A DNA stretch of 49,480 nucleotides, taken from contig JAIEMK010000056.1 in assembly GCA_019752295.1 (NCBI GenBank), forward strand, positions 1 through 49,480, written 5' to 3'. A program made the position numbers and the translations under genes. This DNA is from Chitinophagaceae bacterium (GTDB lineage Bacteria; Bacteroidota; Bacteroidia; Chitinophagales; Chitinophagaceae). Position 1 is the stretch's first letter, and each line of letters begins with the position of its first letter. Shown piece by piece: positions 43,428 through 49,480 of this stretch. The notes beneath the pieces are model-generated. The model was not told where the DNA came from, searched no databases, and worked only from the letters and a program-made list of their open reading frames with translations.

Positions 43428-44273
43428 TTAAAGCGTTGGTTCGCGATTGTAAACCAATAATACAATCGACCCGAAAACAAGGCTGATTAAAAAAGTAGCG
43501 ATCAGGGTATCAGGCACATTTGGTCTTTCGGATTTAGCCGCAGGCACAGCAGTTTCTAATACATATAATGCCGGCTGATTATTTTCGATGGCGAGTTTTA
43601 GATCGTTAGCCGTTTTTTGATACAGATTCATTTGCTCCAGAAGGTTTTGTTTTTTTGACAAAGCCAAAATATTCAAACCGTTTTCATTTATTGAGCCATA
43701 TTCTCTTTCAAATCTTGCTATCGATGCATTTATTTTTTGCAATTCATTTTCATAACCCGACTTCCAAATGGCTTCTTCTTTTGTTTTGATTATTTCTACT
43801 AATCTGTTTACAATTTTAGCAGAAAGCGTTTTGTCTTTTGTCCAAATACTAATCTTTATCTGATCCAGTTCAGTTCTTTGCAAGTTCAGGTTCTCTTTTA
43901 ATGCTATCAAAGCTTTTCTACGAAGAACTGAGGGCGCATCATTTTTGAGTTGATAATAATCAACCAGGTTAAATTCATCTACCAGTTGTTTATTCACGGT
44001 ATCCATTGCCGCAATTCCCAGTAAGCGTTCAAGGTCATCGCCCGAACCAAAATTGGAGTAGAGTTCTTTAATATTGTTATTAAACAAGTGTGCTTTGTCG
44101 GCCAGTGCCGGATTTGCCGGAAGCAAAATTGCTGATGAACGATAATATTTGGGAACCAGCAATAAAGTAATAGAAGCTAGTGTCATTGCAATAAAAACAA
44201 ACAGCAATAATTGTTTCCATTTATTTTTCAGCACCCTAACGGTATTGATAAGATTAAAAGAATTGGCTTGCAT
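43428..44273 (-). CDS. Wzz/chain-length-determinant-like polysaccharide protein
   Basis: The 281-residue protein has two membrane segments (about 20-40 and 255-275) flanking a periplasmic region with a coiled coil (about 150-215), as in Wzz and polysaccharide co-polymerases. It also has the conserved Pro-rich end KSERPNVPDTLIATFLIS. It sets polysaccharide chain length. It lies 1 bp upstream of the O-antigen ligase-like gene, so the two are an operon. Confidence 0.88.
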   Translation of the reverse strand: MQANSFNLINTVRVLKNKWKQLLLFVFIAMTLASITLLLVPKYYRSSAILLPANPALADKAHLFNNNIKELYSNFGSGDDLERLLGIAAMDTVNKQLVDEFNLVDYYQLKNDAPSVLRRKALIALKENLNLQRTELDQIKISIWTKDKTLSAKIVNRLVEIIKTKEEAIWKSGYENELQKINASIARFEREYGSINENGLNILALSKKQNLLEQMNLYQKTANDLKLAIENNQPALYVLETAVPAAKSERPNVPDTLIATFLISLVFGSIVLLVYNREPTL

Positions 44274-44303
44274 AGTTTTTAAATACAGTTTAAAAATGGG
44301 GTG

Positions 44304-44771
44304 TTAAGGCGCTACCACCACATTTCGAATAAGGCTTTCATCCAGCGAAATAAATGTTTCGGTGCGCTCAATACCTTTTATCTTTTGCAGTTCATCGTGC
44401 AACACAAAGCGGAGTTGCTGAATGTCCCTACAAACTATTTCAGCAAACATACTATAGTTACCGGTAGTATAGTTCAAGCGCACAATCTGTGGTATTTTCT
44501 TCAATTCTTTGGCTACGCTATCGTATAAAGAGCTTTTTTCTAAATAAATTCCAATAAAAGCAATTACATCGTATCCTAAAATTTTGAGATCAATAGATAA
44601 TTTTTTACCTTTAACTATACCAGACTCTTCGAGCTTCTTTATACGAACGTGTATTGTACCGCCAGATACGAAAAGCTTCTTACCCAGATCGGCGTAAGAA
44701 ATCTCAGCATCTTCCATCATTTCCTGAATTATTTGCAGGTCCAATTTGTCTAAATTCAATTTGGGTGTCAT
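44304..44771 (-). CDS. Lrp/AsnC-family transcriptional regulator
   Basis: The 155-residue protein has an N-terminal helix-turn-helix (about 5-60; LDLQIIQEMMEDAEISYADLGKKLFVSGGTIHVRIKKLEESGIVKG) and a C-terminal RAM/AsnC ligand domain (about 70-150). Such proteins sense amino acids and bind A+T-rich inverted repeats. Its upstream gap contains several A+T-rich palindromes. The position next to polysaccharide genes and a tRNA-like RNA gene gives no direct hint of its targets. Confidence 0.93.
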   Translation of the reverse strand: MTPKLNLDKLDLQIIQEMMEDAEISYADLGKKLFVSGGTIHVRIKKLEESGIVKGKKLSIDLKILGYDVIAFIGIYLEKSSLYDSVAKELKKIPQIVRLNYTTGNYSMFAEIVCRDIQQLRFVLHDELQKIKGIERTETFISLDESLIRNVVVAP

Positions 44772-44836
44772 ATTTATGTGCTGTTTTGAATATTATCTAA
44801 TATTTTGAGCAATATATTGAATATTATCTATAATTT

Positions 44837-44860
44837 ACAAATATTTATTGAAATATTTGT
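44837..44860. promoter_or_regulatory. Inverted repeat overlapping the RNA-gene promoter, possible Lrp operator
   Basis: ACAAATATTT and AAATATTTGT form a perfect 10-bp inverted repeat with a 4-nt spacer. The TTTG used as -33 by the RNA gene lies inside it, so a bound protein would affect transcription. Lrp-family sites are A+T-rich, and lrp lies 65 bp away. The assignment is inferred. Confidence 0.5.
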
Positions 44861-44888
44861 AATAATTGGATGAATGGTTATATATTTG
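44856..44888 (+). promoter_or_regulatory. Promoter of the tRNA-like RNA gene
   Basis: TTTG (44856-44859), a 21-nt gap and TATATTTG (44881-44888) fit the Bacteroidota -33/-7 pair well. The predicted start is near 44895, 24 nt before the tRNA-like 5' end. Confidence 0.7.
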
Positions 44889-44918
44889 TCTTCCAAACAA
44901 AGAAATAGTTCTTTATAC

Positions 44919-45082
44919 TGTGGGGTGATGAAATTTTTGGCAGACATGCCCTCTTGTCTCGGGGGTGAAGATAATAGGATAAACGTAGCATAGAGCCGTC
45001 CCGCAAGGGGCGACCAGGGTCGACCACTGAACTTTGTACTATGGCTAACTACTTCGTGGAGGTTCGATCCCTCCCCCTACAG
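44919..45082 (+). ncRNA. tRNA-like RNA with a large internal extension, identity uncertain
   Basis: The ends fold as a tRNA. A 7-bp acceptor stem TGTGGGG/CCCTACA (one G-U) is followed by U8, a 3-bp D stem ATG/CAT around a loop with GG, and an anticodon-like arm CCCTC-TTGTCTC-GGGGG whose triplet would be GUC. At the 3' end a perfect T arm GGAGG-TTCGATC-CCTCC adjoins the acceptor strand. A G follows at position 73 and no CCA is encoded. Between the anticodon-like arm and the T arm there are 92 nt where a class II tRNA has at most about 24. They include GAAG/CTTC pairing at the outside and a hairpin CGTCCC-GCAA-GGGGCG. Position 37 is U, unusual for a tRNA. The D arm resembles leucine tRNAs. No tmRNA tag frame was found. 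A promoter and a strong terminator bracket it. Confidence 0.6.
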
Positions 45083-45096
45083 CTTTTTTAATGTAT

Positions 45097-45129
45097 AATG
45101 CATTGTAAATCAATAATTTACAATGCATT
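45097..45129 (+). terminator. Rho-independent terminator after the tRNA-like RNA
   Basis: AATGCATTGTAAAT and ATTTACAATGCATT form a perfect 14-bp stem with a 5-nt loop, followed by TTTTTTTT. It would end the RNA transcript. Confidence 0.88.
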
Positions 45130-45260
45130 TTTTTTATTTGGGTACGCAATGGGGTACAAAATATTCAATTTAAGGCCCGAAAATTTCGAAAAGATTTAAT
45201 TTTTTTATGGCTCATATTGGGCCTAAAACCCTTTGAATAACAGCGAGTCAATAAATAAAT
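45130..45260. other. Possible island edge with GGGTAC repeats, no gene
   Basis: Two GGGTAC direct repeats (45140-45145 and 45152-45157) lie just downstream of the RNA gene. Paired sequences of this form occur next to tRNA attachment sites of some tyrosine integrases, so this may be an integrase arm-site region. The inverted pair AGGCCC/GGGCCT lies at 45173 and 45219. No gene is seen. Confidence 0.35.
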
Positions 45261-45623
45261 ATGAACGAGGAACAGAGCAGCCAGGCGTTATACGATTTTG
45301 TGCATCACCATAAATAATTGGTTGGTAAATATGGTGGTGTCCGTTTTACGGCGAAAATTACTATTGAAACAGCTCACAAACGATTTGAATCTTCTGGAAT
45401 GGAAGTAATGGTAAGCCTGACAGATCATAATAGTATGGGTAGGCTTGTGCTGATAGAAAACGAGCTGGATCCAAAACTGTTTCCTACAGATTTTGATGCC
45501 CAATATCAAATATTTATCAATTTTCAAGAAGTGTACCTGAATATTACTGGCATACACCGGAATAATCCATTGATCGGAAAATACTCAGTAGTAATTGTAC
45601 CACTAAGTCGCACCCTTGTGTAG
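45261..45623 (+). pseudogene. Small gene of unknown family interrupted by one stop codon
   Basis: From an ATG at 45261 the frame codes 18 residues (MNEEQSSQALYDFVHHHK), then TAA at 45315-45317, then 101 more sense codons to a stop at 45621-45623. The downstream part reads as a normal small protein with alternating strand and loop patterns (VRFTAKITIETAHKRFESSG, LIENELDP, QIFINFQEVYLNI), and no frameshift is needed. The gene therefore looks whole apart from one nonsense codon. It could be a pseudogene, a sequencing error, or a gene that starts later at TTG (45318). It sits between the putative island edge and the convergent two-gene module. The family is not recognised. Confidence 0.55.
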
Positions 45624-45644
45624 ATGGGTATACCTCGATAGACT

Positions 45645-47132
45645 TCAAAACGAAATTTGAAAACCAAGCATGCTTTTATAATTTGACAACATACTTGTCA
45701 GAAATTTTAGCATCGCCTCAAAATCTGATTGCTGCATTCCTTTGTAGAAATTCGCGAAAGCGACGTTATTGATTGGTGCTAACCGAATAATCTGATTATT
45801 GTCCAGCATTATTCCAATAAGCTCCCGGTGTTTAATATCCTCCAGGTCGTAAAAAGTTCTGTCAAGATTTTCGCTGGATATAATAGCAGGACCTGTTATC
45901 TCAATATTGGGCTTTACGCTAAAAAGAAACAATAGCTTTTCCAAAAATTCACTACTAGTTAAACTTTCTGTTAATAAAGATTTTATTCTAAAGTACTGCC
46001 AGAACCAAATTAGATATCGGTTAACTCTACGTACCTGTATCCGTTTGGTTGAATCGGCAACCGGGTTAAATGAAAATGTTGTTTCTATAGCAATTTGTAT
46101 GGTATCACAAACCTTCTTACCTATTTCTGCTGCACTTACTTTTTTAATACCGCCAGAGTTAGAAATAAAATAAGCCAATTGTATCAACACGGCCATTGCG
46201 TCCGCCTGATAATCTGCTTCCTCAATAATACGAGGGAAATTGCCGATACCGAGCACAGTATCACTGTCAAGGTTATGAACTTTATGAATAGCTTCATGAA
46301 TAACGTAGAGACATGCGGCTACGACCAACATTGCTCTATAGTCCTTTTGATCTTTTTTTTCAAACCGGCTTGATACTTCATTAAAAAAACTCAGATCGAT
46401 GTGCCACTGGCTTTGTGGCTCGTCAAACACAATAGTGTCTCTAATTTTGGTCCCATCCGATATTATAAGATCTTTTTCTGGGTTTTCAGTATTTAGATAT
46501 TTTCCGACAGTAATCGAGGGGAATTTCCAATAACGTGATGAATAATTTTTCAGAAAGCATTCTTCCATTCCGTTGAAAATTCCACCGTACCACAACATCC
46601 CTGTTTCACCCTGCCACGATTGATAAAGAAATCGCCTTATAGCAGCCAGTTCTGCGTTCGTATTCGATACATCTTCCATCAACGATTGTTTTACCCTATC
46701 ACGAATTACAGATTCACGGGACTCGGCGACCGGAGGGTTAAGTATCTTATTCAGTTCCCTCACAGTATATGATCGCATAGCTTTACGATACTCTAAAAGC
46801 AGATTGGCATCGATAATTTCAATATTATCTGATTTTTGTGAAGAGCGCGTCATTCTTTTAAATTCAATCTGAAGTCTAACTAAATCAGGCACCGATTCTA
46901 TTTCAACAGAACTTTTCATGCCGGATTGAACAAGTTCTGAATTGAGTGATGGGTGGACCCATATATAGCATCGGATATTCTCTTTTAAACTTCCTATCAA
47001 TCTTCTAAACTGTTCCATATCGTTAACGCTAATATATTCGATATATCGGGGCATTGAATCATGCAGGGCGCTCGAACCGATCTTCGCATAGTAGTCAATA
47101 TTAAAGACTATATCAAGTTCTTTCATTTTCAT
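45645..47132 (-). CDS. Zincin-like protein with an HExxH motif, second gene of a two-gene module
   Basis: The protein of about 495 residues carries HEAIH (279-283) inside a hydrophobic helix and, about 22 residues later, EEADYQADAMA (304-314). This arrangement fits HExxH metallopeptidases of the ImmA/M78-like or other gluzincin type, with a third acidic zinc ligand. The N-terminal 130 residues have alternating strands and helices and may form a small alpha/beta sensor domain. The C-terminal part is helical and unassigned. There is no signal peptide, so it is probably cytoplasmic. The ATG at 47132 is preferred; it overlaps the upstream gene's stop by 20 bp, which implies translational coupling. 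I do not recognise a named family, and a defence or stress role is an inference. Confidence 0.75.
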   Translation of the reverse strand: MKMKELDIVFNIDYYAKIGSSALHDSMPRYIEYISVNDMEQFRRLIGSLKENIRCYIWVHPSLNSELVQSGMKSSVEIESVPDLVRLQIEFKRMTRSSQKSDNIEIIDANLLLEYRKAMRSYTVRELNKILNPPVAESRESVIRDRVKQSLMEDVSNTNAELAAIRRFLYQSWQGETGMLWYGGIFNGMEECFLKNYSSRYWKFPSITVGKYLNTENPEKDLIISDGTKIRDTIVFDEPQSQWHIDLSFFNEVSSRFEKKDQKDYRAMLVVAACLYVIHEAIHKVHNLDSDTVLGIGNFPRIIEEADYQADAMAVLIQLAYFISNSGGIKKVSAAEIGKKVCDTIQIAIETTFSFNPVADSTKRIQVRRVNRYLIWFWQYFRIKSLLTESLTSSEFLEKLLFLFSVKPNIEITGPAIISSENLDRTFYDLEDIKHRELIGIMLDNNQIIRLAPINNVAFANFYKGMQQSDFEAMLKFLTSMLSNYKSMLGFQISF

Positions 47133-49480
47133 CGTTTTTATTTGAAAAAATGATTTTAAGTGTATAGGGATTGTCTGATATCCGGCGGTACTTGACACCA
47201 TACAATTTTAAAATTGATTTTATCTGTGATTGACCAGTTCCATCACCACTGCGATCAAATGCCGATCCCTGTTCAATAACCAATTCGCTGAAGTCAGGCG
47301 TTACATTAATCATCATTTTCCAATAAATCTCTTTCGCATAACGTTTTTTATTTTTTAAAATATTTTCGAATGCCAGGTTCAGTGCATAAGGATGCACATT
47401 TACAGAAATGTTTTCGCAACCTTTTCGATCAATGAGTGTAGTACCCTCATTTTCTTTCAGGCTCATAAACGCTTCTTCAGTCCGCCCCCATTCTTCCAAA
47501 AGCCCACCGCGAGCATTTAGGACATAATTGGCAAAATCGCAATTAGCCTTGAGCAAAAGATTGTTGTATAATGTAATCGTGTGGATGCCAGCCTGCAAAA
47601 AATCAATAGAGATTTCCGGCCTTGTCAAGGCTATGAATGTCTCCAGATCCTTAATAACAGAAAGAGACAGGTCAACATTAAAAGGAAGTGAAGTAGGGGA
47701 AAAATATTTTAAATTGTTTACAATTTCACTTAAAAACCGAAATTTCATTTCACTAGCATAACCCTCTCTTACACGATTTAATGCGAGATACAGTTTTTCG
47801 GTATTTTCAGCAATATGTTCCTGACGGTTTTCAAGTGAGAATTTCAATTCCGACAATGAGCGAAGTAACGGGCCAAAATAGTTGGGCAGCAAAACTTCGT
47901 CGTGCTTATCTTCATGAACCTTCGCCTGCACAAAATACGTTCGCAAAACATGATACTTGTTAATGTAAAACGTAACATCCAACTTTCTTCTTTCTTGCAA
48001 TCGATGATAGATATCAAATGCAAATCTGAATTCAGGAAATATGTTGGGGGCTTGTATGCGCAGGCTGGAAACAAATTCCTCTATATTAACCTCAAAAGAT
48101 TTTGTGTCAAATGCGTTGTCTGTATTCTTTATACCAAGCCTTAATAGAAGAATCAAATACTCAATGTATCTGAAAGCTTCACCTTTCCCTGAGTTTCCTG
48201 GCTGATATAATTTAGGGACAATGATGAGAAGATTCTGGCTAGTAAAAAGCCATTTCGGGCTCAAATAAAATAATGCTTTAATAAAAAATTCCTTCATCCA
48301 TTCTTCTGACATTAATGTTTCATCTGACATGAAATCATCAACTATAGTATTTATTTTTTCTCTGATTTTTTCCTCACCAAACATTCTTTTAAATGTTTGA
48401 TAAAGTTGCGGCTCTAGATTAAGTACCGTTAGCATGGTCAATAGATCTTCACGTTTGGCTATGATCTGGTGTATGTCCTTGATAGAAAGATCATCGATAT
48501 AGAGACGATAACTTCCGAATCTTCCGATAAAATCGCGCATTTCAAAAAGCCTGACCCGTGAAACACAATGAAATAACTTGAAATTGTCATCACCTCTTGA
48601 TGGAGAACGTGAATCCAGTAGTTGCTTTTTTCTGTTGGTCAGGTAATCTTCGAATTGATCTGAGAAATCAATCTTATGATGTATAAGCAATTTGTCTTCC
48701 AAAGCGATAATCTCCCTATATTCTGTCTGGAACGGACTATCGAACTGGTTGTGAACGGGGATATTAACATGTACACCAAAATGAACCGCTATCGGAACTA
48801 CTGCATTTTTGACCTGCACGCTTTTTATTCTTGAAAAAAGTTCCTTTTGAAAATCTTCAACTCTTCCGAATATTGACAGAACATCAATAGATTTAACAGA
48901 TAAAAAACTAATGGAATCTATCATTTGAATAATGGTATCTCCACTGAGCGATCCATCATCCAGAATAAGCACTGACAACCTGTTAGAATCAAAAATATGG
49001 TTAAGGAATTTCGGGGGAAAAGAAAACCTCCACCCTTTTGATGTCATGATCCTTGGTATCGGAAATATCTGTGGGGAAACATCGTTCAGCTCTGCTTCAA
49101 CAAAAGGACTGGTATCATCTTCTATCACGCTTATATTTGACAAAAAAGGATAAAAAACAACGTCAACTTTGTATTCGTCAAATAAACCAGGCGTATTCTC
49201 AGATATGACATTTTCCAACTCTCTTTTTAGTCGTTCCAACGGCCGCCGTCCCTTTTCTTCACCCATGGCCTTTATAATAACATCCACTCCTTTGATCAGA
49301 GAAGATATTTCGGTGTTCGTAGCCATTTGCTTTCGTTTCTTCAACAAGCCCAACAGTTCATTAAGTAATGGGTAATTCTTTTCTTTATCATCCAGCAGTA
49401 ACTGTTTCGTATTGGGGAAATAGTTGAAATACACGGAATTATTTTTCAGATTACCCATCATTAAATACCTGTCACCTATA
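47113..49480 (-). CDS. PRTase-like / GHKL-ATPase-like protein, 5' end beyond the window
   Basis: The frame is open to the right edge, so the true start may lie outside. The first ATG inside is at 49461 and gives 782 residues. Counting from it, residues about 95-240 resemble a type I phosphoribosyltransferase fold, with the PRPP-loop-like VLILDDGSLSGDT (164-176). The last 95 residues resemble a GHKL ATPase with an N-box-like FENILKN (698-704) and a G-box-like GDGTGQSQIKSILKLYG (739-755). The DxGxG loop appears as EQGSA, so activity is uncertain. The middle is mainly helical and unassigned. It overlaps the zincin-like gene by 20 bp and precedes it. The pairing suggests a sensor or switch coupled to a peptidase, inferred only. 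Confidence 0.75.
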   Translation of the reverse strand, partial: IGDRYLMMGNLKNNSVYFNYFPNTKQLLLDDKEKNYPLLNELLGLLKKRKQMATNTEISSLIKGVDVIIKAMGEEKGRRPLERLKRELENVISENTPGLFDEYKVDVVFYPFLSNISVIEDDTSPFVEAELNDVSPQIFPIPRIMTSKGWRFSFPPKFLNHIFDSNRLSVLILDDGSLSGDTIIQMIDSISFLSVKSIDVLSIFGRVEDFQKELFSRIKSVQVKNAVVPIAVHFGVHVNIPVHNQFDSPFQTEYREIIALEDKLLIHHKIDFSDQFEDYLTNRKKQLLDSRSPSRGDDNFKLFHCVSRVRLFEMRDFIGRFGSYRLYIDDLSIKDIHQIIAKREDLLTMLTVLNLEPQLYQTFKRMFGEEKIREKINTIVDDFMSDETLMSEEWMKEFFIKALFYLSPKWLFTSQNLLIIVPKLYQPGNSGKGEAFRYIEYLILLLRLGIKNTDNAFDTKSFEVNIEEFVSSLRIQAPNIFPEFRFAFDIYHRLQERRKLDVTFYINKYHVLRTYFVQAKVHEDKHDEVLLPNYFGPLLRSLSELKFSLENRQEHIAENTEKLYLALNRVREGYASEMKFRFLSEIVNNLKYFSPTSLPFNVDLSLSVIKDLETFIALTRPEISIDFLQAGIHTITLYNNLLLKANCDFANYVLNARGGLLEEWGRTEEAFMSLKENEGTTLIDRKGCENISVNVHPYALNLAFENILKNKKRYAKEIYWKMMINVTPDFSELVIEQGSAFDRSGDGTGQSQIKSILKLYGVKYRRISDNPYTLKIIFSNKNDENERT

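Larger units (their letters stand above)
44772..44918. other. A+T-rich divergent regulatory region between lrp and the tRNA-like RNA gene
   Basis: The 147-bp gap contains two copies of TGAATATTATCTA, the palindrome CAATATATTG, and the inverted repeat ACAAATATTT-N4-AAATATTTGT. No protein-coding frame is visible. It holds the promoter of the RNA gene and presumably that of lrp. Confidence 0.6.

Noticed and set aside
44966..45057. A group I intron inside a tRNA gene
   Set aside because: The extension is under 100 nt and lacks recognisable P3/P7 core sequence, and it lies between the anticodon-like and T arms, not in the anticodon loop.
44919..45082. A tmRNA (ssrA) gene
   Set aside because: The 164-nt length is far too short, the D-arm region lacks the tmRNA GGUUCGAC-like sequence and no tag frame ending in ALAA-stop was found.
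45160..45260. Integrase gene at the putative island edge
   Set aside because: No frame in this stretch or elsewhere in the window shows the tyrosine recombinase R-H-R-Y pattern; if there is one it lies outside.
1..49480. CRISPR arrays or insertion sequences
   Set aside because: No regularly spaced repeats with unique spacers, no transposase frames and no terminal inverted repeats were seen.

Overview
The window looks like a chromosomal segment from a Bacteroidota bacterium, most likely a Chitinophagia/Chitinophagaceae-type lineage. The evidence is a SusC-type TonB receptor, a secreted amylase with a C-terminal type IX secretion tail, repeated promoters of the Bacteroidota form (-33 TTTG/TTG, about 20 nt, then -7 TAnnTTTG), LytS/LytTR signalling with a propeller sensor kinase, and an A+T-rich base composition. 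This placement is inferred from gene content, not from a database search.

Left part (1-12.1 kb): a starch/glycan module (SusC-like receptor cut by the window edge, T9SS-tailed GH13 amylase, Nudix-winged-helix regulator with three candidate operators), then ligA with a DUF2461 gene, the NAD(P)H-hydrate repair enzyme preceded by an 82-bp tandem duplication, asd, and a PfkB kinase. The asd leader carries its own promoter, a 14-codon peptide made mostly of Met, Lys, Ile and Thr codons, and a terminator with a competing pairing. This is the layout of a ribosome-mediated attenuator for aspartate-family amino acids.

12.2-18.8 kb: a phenylacetate catabolic cluster (TetR regulator, paaE, paaA-B-C-D-G-I), interrupted by one opposite-strand SGNH hydrolase. 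The same CTAAC-N4-GTTAG palindrome lies in front of both tetR and paaA. The ligase paaK and the lower-pathway genes are not here.

18.8-44.8 kb: mostly housekeeping genes (obgE, typA, fabH, a lipid kinase, ctaA, rnhB, a Sua5/TsaC-like gene, korB without korA, an amidase) mixed with a LytS/LytTR two-component pair, an orphan LuxR-type response regulator, a marR/acyl-CoA dehydrogenase operon, a small surface-polysaccharide group (GT2, O-antigen ligase, Wzz-like) and an Lrp/AsnC regulator. A likely sRNA of about 100 nt sits at 33.4-33.5 kb.

Right end (44.8-49.5 kb): a strongly expressed-looking RNA gene with tRNA-like ends and an oversized region between the anticodon-like and T arms is followed by a terminator, paired GGGTAC repeats, a small gene broken by one stop codon, and an overlapping two-gene module. 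That module encodes a PRTase-like/GHKL-like protein (running off the window) and an HExxH zincin-like protein. It resembles accessory or conflict-system cargo next to a tRNA-like integration site, but no integrase is visible. The asd attenuator, the tRNA-like RNA and the two-gene module are the most promising undescribed elements.
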